DNA of 64,000 nucleotides from an uncultured Myxococcales bacterium (GTDB taxonomy: Bacteria > Myxococcota_A > UBA9042). The number at the start of each line of letters is the position of its first letter. The first letter of the stretch is position 1. Shown here piece after piece: positions 51,892 to 62,147 of this stretch. The notes under the pieces are model-generated. The model was not told where the DNA came from. It made no database searches and saw only the letters and a program-made list of their open reading frames with translations. The translations under genes were made by a program, and so were the position numbers. The DNA is taken from assembly GCA_903840165.1 (NCBI GenBank), contig CAIMEY010000030.1, positions 1 through 64,000 on the forward strand, written 5' to 3'.

Positions 51892-54800
51892 ATGTTGCTT
51901 GATCAAATGCGCATTCCCTGGCGCACGGCAAGGCACAGCGTACGCCGCGCTGTACAGCGCAAGGGCCTGCTGTGGACGGCCCTGCTTGTAGGCGTGCTGG
52001 CAGCACCCAACGTCCGCGCTGGTGATGGCGACGGCGATGGCCTGGACGACGCTTGGGAAGGCGCATACTTCGGTAATCTCAAGCAATCTGGCCAAGACGA
52101 TCCCGACGGTGACGGGCTGAACAACCTGGGCGAGCAGGCGCACAAGACCGACCCGACCAAGCCCGATACCGATGGCGATTCGCTTAGTGACGGTGCCGAA
52201 GTCAATGCCCAGGTGCCCCTGCCCGTGACCGACCCGACCAAGAAGGACACCGACGGCGATTTCCTGAGCGATGGCGACGAGGAAAAGGTCTTCAAGACCG
52301 ATCCGACCAAGAAGGACACCGACGGCGACCAGCTGCCGGACAACATCGAACTGCAGGTCACCAAGTCTAATCCGCTGCAAGTCGACACGGACAATGGCTT
52401 TTCGGACGATGGCGTTGAAGTGCTGGTCGATCACACAGATCCGACTAAACCCAACGATGATAAACAGGATTCTGACGGAGACTCCTTGCCAGACTGGCAG
52501 GAGATCAACAAGTACGGGACCGACCGGCTCAAGAAGGACACCGACGGCGACGGCTTGCTCGATGGCGAAGAAGTCAATCAAACCAAGACCGATCCGACCA
52601 AGGTCGATACCGATGGCGATGGCGTGGGCGATGGCGTCGAAGTCAAGACCGCCAAGACCAATCCGCTCAAGCCAGATACCGACGGCGATGGCCTCACCGA
52701 TGGCGAAGAAATCAATATGTATTTGACTGATCCTCTGCTACCAGACACGGACTGGGACTCTTTGACCGATGCCCAGGAGGTCAAGCTCTACAAGACCAAC
52801 CCGCTCAAGATCGACAGTGACGGCGGCGGTCTGCTGGATCCAGTGGAAGTCTTTGATAAATCTGACCCCAACAACGCGGCGGATGACAAGGGTAAGGACG
52901 CAGACGGCGACGGTCTTTCGGCCAACTACGAAGCAAATGTCACTAAAACATCTGATTTAATTTATGATTGCGATGGCGACGCTTTCTCGGATGCCGAAGA
53001 TGCGCTGCCCCTCAAGGACCACCTCAAGACCGACCCCAATGATGCCGATACCGACGATGACGGCCTGCTCGATGGCGCAGAAGGGGGCGTTTCTAAAGAC
53101 GGAACGGCGCAAAATGTCGAAGGAGGAACTTCGCCCGTGCTTTTTGACACGGACGGCGATGGCCTTGGCGACGGTCAAGAAGAGGGTCTGACTACACCGA
53201 TGGTGTCGGTCAAGCAGCCAAAAGCTACAAATATTCCACCGTTTATCGGTGACGGCGATGCGACGAGCAAGACCAACGCGCTGGCCCAGGACACCGATGG
53301 CGATGGCCTGATCGATGGGCAGGAAGACGCCAATCACAATGGCAAATGGGACAAGGACCTGGGCGAAACGGACCCCAATCTGCCGGACACCGATGGCGAC
53401 GGGATCGACGACGCGTGGGAGGTCAAGTACTCGAAAGCAGAGGGGGAAGGCGCCCCGCTGCAGCCTTTGAACCCCGCCGATGCCATCCTCGACAACGATG
53501 GCGATGGCCTGAGCAACCTGCAGGAGTACCAGATCTACAAACTGGACGCCAAGACCGGGCAAAAGCTGCCCAATTCGACCAATCCGCGCGCCAAAGACAG
53601 CGACGGCGATGGTCTGACCGACAAGGTCGAATGGCTTGGATTATACGCTGGAATTGCGCCCCTGCAGGGCTCTGATCCCAATGTGGCGGACACCGACGGG
53701 GATGGCATTGTCGACGGCGTGGAAGACAAGAACCACAGCGGAACGACTGATGTTGATGAATCCAATCCAAAAATTGTCGATACCGATGGCGATGGCCTCA
53801 GCGACGGCAGCGAGGACAGCAACGCCAACGGCATCTGGGACAAGGACCTGGGCGAAACCAGCGCTGCCAATGCGGATTCCGATGGTGACGGCCTAAGCGA
53901 TGGCCTTGAGGTCAACTTCTACGGCACCAAGCCGCTGGTGGTCGACAGCGATACCGACGGCCTGCCAGACGGCCTGGAAACGGGCAAGAAGGGCGATGCC
54001 GATCCAGCGACGACGACCAATCCGACCCAAGGGGATTCGGACGGGGACGGCCTGGGCGACGGGATTGAAGATGCCAATCATAACGGCAAGGTAGATCCTG
54101 TTGAAACCAATCCAAACCTCGCTGATACAGATGGCGATGGCCTGGGCGACGGCTTGGAACTTGGCGGCCTTGGCGATGCAGACCCGGCCAGCCAGACCGA
54201 CCCATTGCAGAAGGACTCTGACCAGGATGGCCTCTTCGACAGCACCGAAGACAGCAATCGCAATGGCAAAGTCGATGCTGGCGAGACCGATCCGAACCTG
54301 GCCGACACCGATAAGGGAGGCACAGCCGACGGCAAGGAAGTCCTGGTCGATGGCACTAATCCCCTCAATGGGCAAGATGATTTGGATGGCGATGCCGACG
54401 GCGATGGTCTCAAGACCGGGGTCGAACTGGGCCTAGGCCTCAATCCGCTCAGCCCGGACAGTGACGGCGACACCATCAGCGACCAAGACGAAACCGTCAA
54501 TGGAAAACTCATTGATACTGATGGTGATTCCACGCCCGACGCCCTGGATCTCGACAGCGATGGCGACGGCTGGAGCGATGCGCAGGAGGCCGGCGACGCC
54601 GACTGGAAGACGCCGCCTGTGGACACAGATGGCGACAAAGTCGCTGATTTTCGCAGCTTAGACGCTGACGGCGACGGTCTCGCCGATGCGCAGGAAAAGA
54701 TCTTAGGAACCAGCCGTATTCTTGCCGATACCGACGGCGATGGCTTGGGCGACGGCCTTGAGGTCAAATTGCACGCCAATCCGCTGGACCGCGATACCGA

Positions 54801-57800
54801 TGACGACGGCGTGGGCGACGGTCAGGAACAAACCACCGATGCCGATGGCGATGGCCTAGCCAACTTGCTCGATGCAGATAGTGATAATGACGGCCTTTTT
54901 GACGGAACGGAATTGGGCCTACAGGCCGCCGGCTTGGACAAGGACACCGACCTCAAAGCCCGCGCTTTTCTTGCCGATGTCGACCCAGCCAGCCAGACCA
55001 ACCCGAATAGCGCCGACAGCGATGGCGATGGGCGACGCGATGGCGCCGAAGACGTCAATCATAATGGCAAATTTGACCCAGGCGAAACCGATGCCACCCA
55101 ACCGACCACCGAGGCGGCGCTGCCGGACAGCGATTTCGACGGTTTGCCCGATGCCGAAGAGCTATTTCTCCAGTCAAATCCCAATGATCAAGATAGCGAT
55201 GACGACGGCATCCCCGATGGCCAGGAGTGGAATCCCAGTTGCGACACGGACCGCGACGGCAGCGTCAACATCACCGACCCGGACGGCGACAACGACGGCC
55301 TAGCCGACGGCCTGGAGCGCGGGGTCAAAGTGGCTGGCCAAGACACCCGAATCTTATTGCGCAATTTTGTTGTTGACGCCGATAGCCAGACCGTGACATC
55401 GCCGCTGCTGGCCGACACGGACCATGATGGCCTGCGCGATGGGGCAGAGGATCCGAACGGCAACGGTCGTGTCGATCCTGGCGAGTCTGATCCGGCCGAT
55501 ATGGCCAGCAAAGTCACGCAATTAGAAGACGCCGATGCCGATGGACTGCTGGACGCTGAGGAAATACGCGCCGGTTCCAATCCTTCGGACCCCGACACCG
55601 ACGGCGACGGCGTGGCCGATGGGGCAGAGGCGGATGCTATTTATGACAATGATGGCGATGGCTTACCGGGCGCCCTCGATCCAGACAGTGATGACGACGG
55701 CTTGGCCGACGGGTTGGAACGCGGGGCTACTACAGCCGTTGCTGGGCATGTGCCTGGCTTGGTTGATAATTTGCGACCAGATGCCGACCCGCTCAGCCAA
55801 ACCTACCCGTGCAGTCGCGACTCGGACGGTGATGGTCAACGTGACGGTCGCGAAGACTGGAATCACAATGGCAAATTCGACGCCAACGAAGGCGACCCGA
55901 ACAATGCCGACAGCGGTACCTTGGACCCGGATGGCGACGGCGATGGCCTGGGCGATGGCGAAGAAGCGCTGCTGAAGACGCAAATTGTCGATGCAGATAG
56001 CGATGATGACGGCGTGCCCGATGGCCAAGAGCCCAACTGGGCCTTTGATACCGATGGCGATGGCACCGTCAACGCCCTGGATGGGGACAGCGACGGCGAT
56101 GGCCTGATGGACGGCACGGAGTGCGGCTTGACCCCTGCGACTCTGGCTTTTCCCAATGCAACTGACCTGTTGGCTGGGCAGTTCGTAGCCGACGCCGATC
56201 CAAAATCGCGAACACTCATGCTGATTGCCGACACGGATCGGGGCAGTGTGGCCGACGGCGACGAGGACTTCACCCGCAATGGGCAGATCGACCCGGGCGA
56301 GACCAACCCGCTAGATCCCAGCGACGACGCCCCGGGAAGTTCTGATTTAGATGGAGATTCCTTGCCCAATGCCCTTGAGGTCAAGCTTGGAACCAATCCG
56401 GCCAATGCCGATAGCGATGGCGATGGCCTGCTCGATCCGACCGAAGTAGGCAATATCTCTAAACCTGTCGACACCGATGGCGATGGCAAGATCGATGCGC
56501 TGGACCCAGACAGCGACGGCGACACAGTTTCGGACAAAGACGAGGCCGGACTGCCGCCAGGCCCCGCCGTTCTGCCCCAAACGCCTGCGGATTCTGACCA
56601 GGACGGGCTGCCTGACTACCGCGACACGGACAGCGATGGCGACACCCTGCCCGATGGCGACGAGGTGCACCTCTACCACACCAATCCACGCCTCAAGGAC
56701 ACCGATGGCGGCGGACTTCCTGATAATATTGAGATTAAGATCACCCACACCAACCCGCTCGACCCTAGCGACGACGTCAATGCCATGGAGCCCGGCGGGG
56801 AAATCCGCGGCACGACGCTGGGTTCCTGCACATCTCACCGCGGCGGGCCGAGCCTGAGTTGGCTAGGGCTGTTGGCGCTGACAGTGTTTCTGGTGGGCCT
56901 GCGCCGGCGCACGCGCAGTCAAAATTTAGTTATTCCTAGCCTTTTGGCCATGCTCTTGGCCGTGCCGGGTCTGGCCCTGACGCCACCCGACATCACCAGT
57001 CAACGGATGAACCTGGACAATCAAGGCGTGTTGTCTCTGGATTCCGCCAAGCAAGCCGACCTGCAAACGCCGCAATACGGCTTGCAATTGCAGTATCCCT
57101 ATCGGCCTTTGGTCGTCGCTGTGCAGGACCAAGTGGTGCGCCATCTGGTGACCACGCGATTAGAAGCGGACTTGGGCATCGGCTGGCGGGTGTGGAAGAA
57201 CCTGACCCTGGGCGCATACTTACCGCTCATTCTCCACCAGCAGGGCCAGCTACCGTCGCTCTTTGGTCCCGAGTCGGGACCCATTGCGTCCACGGCGATG
57301 GGCGACCTAGTACTGGCCGGCAAATGGGTTTTCCGGCCTGAAGCCGGGCAAGGATACGGGCTTGCGATGACCCTGCCGATTTCATTACCGACCGGTCGCG
57401 TCAGCGCCTATGCCGGCCGCGGTCTTCCCACCGTGACACCAACTGGTGTTATTTCAGGTCTTTACGGACCTTTCCGTTGGACAGGGAACCTTGGACTGCG
57501 ATTGCAGGCGACTTCGACTTCCTTCAACGTGCAGGACAGCTCCGTGTGGCGCGCCGGCTTGGGGGCAAGCTTCAATCCCTCTGTAATTCGAGGCAACTGG
57601 CGTCATCGCTGGCGGCCCGAAGAATTCTGGCTGGACGCCGCGCTGACCTGGGAGGCGCCCATTTCAGCACCCTTTGCCGGTCAGGCTCAACAACGCGTTG
57701 AATTCGCAGTAGTTGCCAATCTGGAACTCGGCAATGACCTTTATGTCAGCGCGGGTTCGAGCTTCGGCGTCGTCCCTGGTTTTGGCGTCCCAGCAATTAG

Positions 57801-57867
57801 ACCAATGATTTCAATTCGGTACGGGGAGCTACCCCAAGAGCGTGCGCGTCCCGCGGTGGTCCAGTAG
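51892..57867 (+). CDS. Thrombospondin type 3 repeat protein with internal MYXO-CTERM-like segment and C-terminal barrel-like domain
   Basis: 1991-aa secreted protein. The N terminus has a long signal peptide, likely cut after VRA at residue 43. Residues 44-1640 are tandem Asp/Gly calcium-binding repeats (type DTDGDGLGDG and DSDGDGLPD), as in TSP3 and OmpA-linked rods. Residues about 1645-1677 read GSCTSHRGGPSLSWLG, a hydrophobic stretch, then LRRRTRS, matching a MYXO-CTERM sorting signal, which normally ends a protein. Here the frame continues through CAA at 56920-56922, a second hydrophobic segment (LLAMLLAVPGLAL) and about 295 residues of strand-like sequence. Either a true fusion or a lost stop. 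ATG 51892 or 51907 is the start. Confidence 0.85.
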   Translation: MLLDQMRIPWRTARHSVRRAVQRKGLLWTALLVGVLAAPNVRAGDGDGDGLDDAWEGAYFGNLKQSGQDDPDGDGLNNLGEQAHKTDPTKPDTDGDSLSDGAEVNAQVPLPVTDPTKKDTDGDFLSDGDEEKVFKTDPTKKDTDGDQLPDNIELQVTKSNPLQVDTDNGFSDDGVEVLVDHTDPTKPNDDKQDSDGDSLPDWQEINKYGTDRLKKDTDGDGLLDGEEVNQTKTDPTKVDTDGDGVGDGVEVKTAKTNPLKPDTDGDGLTDGEEINMYLTDPLLPDTDWDSLTDAQEVKLYKTNPLKIDSDGGGLLDPVEVFDKSDPNNAADDKGKDADGDGLSANYEANVTKTSDLIYDCDGDAFSDAEDALPLKDHLKTDPNDADTDDDGLLDGAEGGVSKDGTAQNVEGGTSPVLFDTDGDGLGDGQEEGLTTPMVSVKQPKATNIPPFIGDGDATSKTNALAQDTDGDGLIDGQEDANHNGKWDKDLGETDPNLPDTDGDGIDDAWEVKYSKAEGEGAPLQPLNPADAILDNDGDGLSNLQEYQIYKLDAKTGQKLPNSTNPRAKDSDGDGLTDKVEWLGLYAGIAPLQGSDPNVADTDGDGIVDGVEDKNHSGTTDVDESNPKIVDTDGDGLSDGSEDSNANGIWDKDLGETSAANADSDGDGLSDGLEVNFYGTKPLVVDSDTDGLPDGLETGKKGDADPATTTNPTQGDSDGDGLGDGIEDANHNGKVDPVETNPNLADTDGDGLGDGLELGGLGDADPASQTDPLQKDSDQDGLFDSTEDSNRNGKVDAGETDPNLADTDKGGTADGKEVLVDGTNPLNGQDDLDGDADGDGLKTGVELGLGLNPLSPDSDGDTISDQDETVNGKLIDTDGDSTPDALDLDSDGDGWSDAQEAGDADWKTPPVDTDGDKVADFRSLDADGDGLADAQEKILGTSRILADTDGDGLGDGLEVKLHANPLDRDTDDDGVGDGQEQTTDADGDGLANLLDADSDNDGLFDGTELGLQAAGLDKDTDLKARAFLADVDPASQTNPNSADSDGDGRRDGAEDVNHNGKFDPGETDATQPTTEAALPDSDFDGLPDAEELFLQSNPNDQDSDDDGIPDGQEWNPSCDTDRDGSVNITDPDGDNDGLADGLERGVKVAGQDTRILLRNFVVDADSQTVTSPLLADTDHDGLRDGAEDPNGNGRVDPGESDPADMASKVTQLEDADADGLLDAEEIRAGSNPSDPDTDGDGVADGAEADAIYDNDGDGLPGALDPDSDDDGLADGLERGATTAVAGHVPGLVDNLRPDADPLSQTYPCSRDSDGDGQRDGREDWNHNGKFDANEGDPNNADSGTLDPDGDGDGLGDGEEALLKTQIVDADSDDDGVPDGQEPNWAFDTDGDGTVNALDGDSDGDGLMDGTECGLTPATLAFPNATDLLAGQFVADADPKSRTLMLIADTDRGSVADGDEDFTRNGQIDPGETNPLDPSDDAPGSSDLDGDSLPNALEVKLGTNPANADSDGDGLLDPTEVGNISKPVDTDGDGKIDALDPDSDGDTVSDKDEAGLPPGPAVLPQTPADSDQDGLPDYRDTDSDGDTLPDGDEVHLYHTNPRLKDTDGGGLPDNIEIKITHTNPLDPSDDVNAMEPGGEIRGTTLGSCTSHRGGPSLSWLGLLALTVFLVGLRRRTRSQNLVIPSLLAMLLAVPGLALTPPDITSQRMNLDNQGVLSLDSAKQADLQTPQYGLQLQYPYRPLVVAVQDQVVRHLVTTRLEADLGIGWRVWKNLTLGAYLPLILHQQGQLPSLFGPESGPIASTAMGDLVLAGKWVFRPEAGQGYGLAMTLPISLPTGRVSAYAGRGLPTVTPTGVISGLYGPFRWTGNLGLRLQATSTSFNVQDSSVWRAGLGASFNPSVIRGNWRHRWRPEEFWLDAALTWEAPISAPFAGQAQQRVEFAVVANLELGNDLYVSAGSSFGVVPGFGVPAIRPMISIRYGELPQERARPAVVQ

Positions 57868-57912
57868 GACGGGCGGCGCGATTTTGCCCCCTGCTCCAAG
57901 CCGCCACCGCCC

Positions 57913-59058
57913 CTACCCCTCGCTCAGCAACCGAGCCCTCAACCCACCGATAACCTTTGAAATCTCGACTTCGTCGGCGAGGTTCGGCACGCGACAAACG
58001 GTACTGCCCGCCATCGCCGTCGGCACCGGACCGTGGCATTCCTTGGCAGTCACCGCCACGCGCAGGCAGTCTGGCGCCGCCGGCTCGCACAACGGTTCCT
58101 GCCAGCTATGGGCCTGCATAGTCCCTATCTTTTCAGGCAATTCGAGTTGATCGGACGTGTGGGCGACCAACCGATGCAGGCGCAAACCGTCCGGCAGCAC
58201 CTGGGCCCACAGCGGCTCGGCCTCGGCACCATCCCAAAAAGCGGGTCTGGATTGCTGCAGGGTCTGCAGGCTCAGCAAGGCATCGTTGACGGGAAAGAGC
58301 AGGTGGGCATCGCTAACCATCTCCTGAATTTCCAAGCCAAATCCTGGTTGCACCGGAGCCGAGGCCCTCAAGACCGCTTCCATTCGCCCGGGGGCCAGCC
58401 TCAGGTCGTGCAAAGTCCAGTTGGTTGTTGCCGGCAATTCTTTCAGCAATTTGCGCAATTGGACCAAAGGCTCTCCGCCAGTCCAATCAGCACGCACGCG
58501 CCCCGTCCAATCGCAAGCCGGGAATCGCCAAATGTTCTTGGGCCGCAACAGGTCTAGGCGCAAGAGGTCCAGGGCGGGCCCCGCCCAGGGTTTAGACGAC
58601 ACGGGAACCAGCTGAATAATTTGCGAAAATGCCGGCAGATCGGCCAAAAGCGAGGGCACCGCTGCGGGCAGGCCCAGCGCAGGTCCACGCAAGTACACCA
58701 CATGCCAGGGTCGTTGACAGGGACCATCAACCAGCGCGCCCAAGGCGCTCAGCCACGCCAGCGCGACCGCCGGACCGCCCAGGGACTGCAGCGCGGCGGG
58801 CCAGGGACGGTGGCCAAGGCCTTGGGGCGTAGGCGGTTCCAAGTCCACCGCCAGCAGCACCAGCGGCGTGCGAACGGCGTGCTCTTGCCCTCCCGACGTG
58901 CGCACGCACAGGGCATCGCCAGCTTCGAGGCTCAACGCTTGCTCGCGCGTGGGCCGGCCCAGGGCAAAAAGAATCTCCAGCAATTTCATGCGAAAACGAC
59001 TGGGATCGCCGTAATGCTGGCTAAGGCTACGGGCCGCCGAGTTTGCTGCCAAGGCCAT
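57913..59058 (-). CDS. Unknown protein with weak peptidase M20-like features
   Basis: 381-aa protein rich in Leu, Ala and Pro. VRTPLVLLAVDLEPPTPQG followed by a Trp/Pro-rich stretch and GGPAVALAWLSALGAL vaguely recalls the start of M20 peptidases, but the metal-binding His/Asp set is not visible. The C-terminal half has LPATTNWTLHDLRLAPGRME and MVSDAHLLFPVNDA. No signal peptide. I do not assign a family. It ends 45 bases from the convergent TSP3 gene and is divergent to dtd, with a gap of about 320 bases. Confidence 0.6.
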   Translation of the reverse strand: MALAANSAARSLSQHYGDPSRFRMKLLEILFALGRPTREQALSLEAGDALCVRTSGGQEHAVRTPLVLLAVDLEPPTPQGLGHRPWPAALQSLGGPAVALAWLSALGALVDGPCQRPWHVVYLRGPALGLPAAVPSLLADLPAFSQIIQLVPVSSKPWAGPALDLLRLDLLRPKNIWRFPACDWTGRVRADWTGGEPLVQLRKLLKELPATTNWTLHDLRLAPGRMEAVLRASAPVQPGFGLEIQEMVSDAHLLFPVNDALLSLQTLQQSRPAFWDGAEAEPLWAQVLPDGLRLHRLVAHTSDQLELPEKIGTMQAHSWQEPLCEPAAPDCLRVAVTAKECHGPVPTAMAGSTVCRVPNLADEVEISKVIGGLRARLLSEG

Positions 59059-59382
59059 AGGCTACCCCTCGCAAGGCGCTACCAAGATTCCTGACAAGGA
59101 GCCTAGTTGCGCAAGAATCGTTCCCGCCAAACGCTGCCGCCGTCGGTCTGCACCCCGGGGCCGAAAGGTCCCGACCAAGCCCATAGACTTCGCAGCACCT
59201 GCCGATGATGGTATGGTGCCGGCCCGCTGGCAAGCGACTGAGCCGAGTCCAATGGCGTCGGCGGGCCAATTAGCGCGGCACGGTAGCCGTTCATGGCTTC
59301 GAGTAGATAACTGAAACGTAAGGATAAACGCACAGTGCCTCTTGGCACTGTCCTCTGCCTAACGCGGGCCTTCGGGGAAAAC
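59059..59382. other. Divergent intergenic region upstream of dtd
   Basis: About 324 bases between an unknown minus-strand gene and dtd. It should contain the promoters of both. Several short frames overlap here on both strands, but none has a ribosome site or recognisable sequence. The upstream extension of the dtd frame (from 59335) lacks family sequence. I see no RNA gene or repeat. Confidence 0.5.
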
Positions 59383-59832
59383 GTGCGCGCGGTCGTTCAG
59401 CGGGTCAAACAGGCTCAAGTCGCTGTGCAGGAGCAAATCGTCGGTGCCATCGGCCCGGGGTTGCTGGTGCTGCTGTCGGCCGGTGAGGGCGATGGCCCCA
59501 GCGATCTATCCTATATGGTTGAAAAAGTTGCAGGTTTGCGAATCTTTACCGACGCCCAAGGCAAGATGAATCTGGACGTTACCCAGGCCGGCGGGGCGGT
59601 GTTGCTCGTGAGTCAGTTTACGCTGCATGGCGACGTGCGCCGCGGCAAGAGGCCGAGTTTTGTCGCCGCCATGGCGCCCGAGGCAGCGCGACAATGCATC
59701 GATCAGGTGGCAAAAGCCCTTGGTGGTCGAGGAATTGTCGTCGCCCAGGGCGTATTCGGCGCCGACATGCAGGTTGGACTAGTCAACGATGGTCCTGTGA
59801 CGATTCTGCTGGACAGTCGGCGCCTTTTTTAG
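59383..59832 (+). CDS. dtd: D-aminoacyl-tRNA deacylase
   Basis: 149-aa DTD enzyme, which removes D-amino acids (and Gly from tRNA-Ala) from mischarged tRNA. It begins MRAVVQRVKQAQVAV. The conserved SQFTL motif lies near residue 78 and VNDGPVTILLDSRR near the C terminus, whose GP is the cross-subunit Gly-cisPro region in this family, here as DGPVT. GTG 59383 follows CGGGGAAAA; the frame is open to 59335 but the family starts here. It is followed 31 bases later by an alpha/beta hydrolase. Confidence 0.95.
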   Translation: MRAVVQRVKQAQVAVQEQIVGAIGPGLLVLLSAGEGDGPSDLSYMVEKVAGLRIFTDAQGKMNLDVTQAGGAVLLVSQFTLHGDVRRGKRPSFVAAMAPEAARQCIDQVAKALGGRGIVVAQGVFGADMQVGLVNDGPVTILLDSRRLF

Positions 59833-59863
59833 GAACATCTTCCGTCGATTTTGGAGTTTTTTC

Positions 59864-60787
59864 ATGCGCTACGCTCATACCCGCATCGCCGCCCATGACG
59901 GAACCGAACTCGCCGTCTACGAAGTCGGGTCTGGCCCCGGCCCGGTTCTGGTCCTGGCCAACGGCCTGGGTGGCAACCTCGATGCGTGGCAGTACTTCAT
60001 CGACTACTTCAGCCCCAATCACCGCATTCTTTCATGGGATTACCGCGGATTGTACAATTCCGGCCCCTGTTCAGGCGGTGGGTCGGACTACACAGTGGCC
60101 ACGCAGGCCGCCGACATGCGCTGCGTCCTTGAGCATTTCGGCGTAAAATCAGCCATCTGCGTCGGCTGGTCCATGGGCGTCCAGGTGTGCTTTGAGTTCT
60201 ATCGCCACCATCCGGAGCGCGTCCTCGGCCTGCTGCTTATCAACGGCACGTTCGGACGGCCTTTTGCTACCGCCTTCGCCCCGGTCTTGGGCAATTCCCC
60301 GTTAGTCCCGTTGGTTCCAGCCGTGATGCGTGCTGTGGAAAGCGTGTCGCATCTCGCGGCGCCGGCCCAACCCTACGCACAGAAGCTCGCAAGGACGCGC
60401 ACGTCGCTCAAGGTGTTGAAAATGCTTGGGTTGGTGTCTGATTCCTTGGCCGAAGACGTCTTTCTCGAACTAGCCGGCGAGGTTGCAGGCCTCGACATGC
60501 CGCGCTACATGGCCACGCTCAACAGCCTCGGCGACCACTGCGCCCAAGCGGTCCTGCCCCAAGTCCAGGTGCCGACACTGATTGTCACTGGTGACCGCGA
60601 CCTGTTCACGCCGATAGCCCAAAGCCGGCACATGGCGGCCCAGATCCGCGGTGCCGAATTGCTCGTGATTCCAAGTGGCACGCATTACACGCCCCTGGAA
60701 TTTCCCGAGCTCATCCACCTGCGGGTCAGCAAGTTCCTGCGTGAACACTTTGGCTTTGACCGCGATCAGCCGGCTAGTTTGGCCTAG
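59864..60787 (+). CDS. Alpha/beta hydrolase
   Basis: 307-aa alpha/beta-hydrolase fold protein. The oxyanion region reads VLVLANGLGGNLDAWQYF, a DYRG loop follows (SWDYRGLYNSG), and the nucleophile elbow is CVGWSMGVQVC (GxSxG, Ser). TLIVTGDRDLFTPIAQS carries a likely acid Asp, and SGTHYTPLEFPE the His. All three catalytic residues are in place, so it is an active esterase, lipase or similar. No signal peptide. Start ATG 59864 lies 31 bases after dtd, so they may be co-transcribed. Substrate not determined. Confidence 0.92.
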   Translation: MRYAHTRIAAHDGTELAVYEVGSGPGPVLVLANGLGGNLDAWQYFIDYFSPNHRILSWDYRGLYNSGPCSGGGSDYTVATQAADMRCVLEHFGVKSAICVGWSMGVQVCFEFYRHHPERVLGLLLINGTFGRPFATAFAPVLGNSPLVPLVPAVMRAVESVSHLAAPAQPYAQKLARTRTSLKVLKMLGLVSDSLAEDVFLELAGEVAGLDMPRYMATLNSLGDHCAQAVLPQVQVPTLIVTGDRDLFTPIAQSRHMAAQIRGAELLVIPSGTHYTPLEFPELIHLRVSKFLREHFGFDRDQPASLA

Positions 60788-60967
60788 TCCAGGTGACCCT
60801 AAGTCCTTTCCGGGTTAACGCAAAGGACTCGGCGTTGTGAACTTTGCAGCAGGGGACCCGGCCGAACGCAGGGCTGAGTCCGCAGGCGCGGCCGAAGGCT
60901 GCGGCCTCTAGGAAACTAGAAGCAAATGCAGCAGCTTGAACCCGCAAGGAAATTCGGGTTTGCGGTA

Positions 60968-61978
60968 CTAGGGCACCTGACAGACGCCAACGTGGTCAGG
61001 GATCGGCGAGAGGTCCGGCGCCAAGACGGCCTGGCAAAGCCCGGTCGTGCATACCGGAATTCCGCCCGTGGTTGAACATTTGGTGTGGCATTTGCCACCA
61101 TCGCACAACATGCCGATGTGACAATCTGCTGCGATTACACAAGGATCGCCAACTAGGCCAGGCCCTGGCACCACGCAAGCCTTGAGGTACCCGGTGGGTG
61201 CACAGCTTTGGCCAATCGGGCAGCCTTGGTCACTGAGCGGGTCGCAAGCAACACTCTGTTTACACACACCAATAATGCTCTGAGGATCGCCATCGGGCAC
61301 AGCCAACTGCTGACAGGGCACACCGGACTTGCACAGCCACTTCTGGTTTTTTCCTGTAATGTCGCAGAATTGCCTGCACTGGCCTAGAACGCAAACGTCA
61401 TCAGCCACGCAATCATTGAAAGACGCGCATGGCGCCCCCGTGGCCACTGCTCCTGTCGAGGCACAGATCGAATAACTACCTGGATCGCCAACAGAAGTAT
61501 CTTTTGGATAGCATTGCTCACCGAGCAGACAGCCCGCCGAACCAAATACGGTGCAGGCATAGGTTGGCGGGGAGGCGGTGTCTACACCCACCTCAGCCGC
61601 CGTCGCGTCCGCTGGCTCGATGGCCCCGTCTCCGCCACTGTCTGCGGCAGCGCTCACGTCGTCCGGCAGGTCGCTCGACGGCGTATCCGACGGCGAGGAG
61701 TCCTCAAGAGTCTCAGCGTCTTGCCCAATTTCCGCGCCATCTGCTGCGTCCGGTTCACCGGGGCCAACATCGCCCAGATCCGCGTCGCCGCCGTCTGCAG
61801 GGCCATCATCCGCTGTGCCAGAATCGCCAAAACCAATGCTGACTTCGCCATCATCAATGTCCGCTGGGGCCGAGGATTGCACCATCGGCACCGGCGACAG
61901 ACATCCGCCCATGGCCCAAAGGACCGACAGGCCAAGGAGAATCTTCCGATGGGCACGGCACCATTGCCACGGAAGCAT
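60968..61978 (-). CDS. Cys-rich surface lipoprotein with Asp/Ala linker
   Basis: 336-aa lipoprotein: signal MLPWQWCRAHRKILLGLSV and lipobox AMGGC. A long acidic, Asp/Gly/Ala/Ser-rich linker follows (about 130 residues). The C-terminal half is a series of Cys-rich units of the type CxxDxVCxxGxC (ADDVCVLGQC, GMLCDGGKC), like those in many myxobacterial surface proteins. Start 61978 is chosen because it begins the signal peptide; the frame extends to 62077. It is just downstream of the MopE-like gene on the same strand, perhaps in one unit. No function known. Confidence 0.8.
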   Translation of the reverse strand: MLPWQWCRAHRKILLGLSVLWAMGGCLSPVPMVQSSAPADIDDGEVSIGFGDSGTADDGPADGGDADLGDVGPGEPDAADGAEIGQDAETLEDSSPSDTPSSDLPDDVSAAADSGGDGAIEPADATAAEVGVDTASPPTYACTVFGSAGCLLGEQCYPKDTSVGDPGSYSICASTGAVATGAPCASFNDCVADDVCVLGQCRQFCDITGKNQKWLCKSGVPCQQLAVPDGDPQSIIGVCKQSVACDPLSDQGCPIGQSCAPTGYLKACVVPGPGLVGDPCVIAADCHIGMLCDGGKCHTKCSTTGGIPVCTTGLCQAVLAPDLSPIPDHVGVCQVP

Positions 61979-62147
61979 GCGCAGCCGACCGAAAATTCCG
62001 ACGCCGATGCCGGTAGTACCGACGGCGCCAGGCAGCGCTGCGGCCAATCCAGAGTTATTGCGTTGACTTTGCAGCACTATTTCACCCCAAGACGGGGTTA
62101 GCGCGAGACTGACTCCCCTGAGTCAGCCGACCCTCGCGGTCGTTGCG

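Noticed and set aside
59027-59348. Short minus-strand frames upstream of dtd
   Set aside because: No domain or ribosome site, and they overlap the start of the unknown gene at 57913-59058.
60844-60916. GC-rich hairpin between the hydrolase and lipoprotein genes (GCGGCC-GAA-GGCTGC)
   Set aside because: Small stem with no T-run on either strand, so it is not convincing as a terminator.
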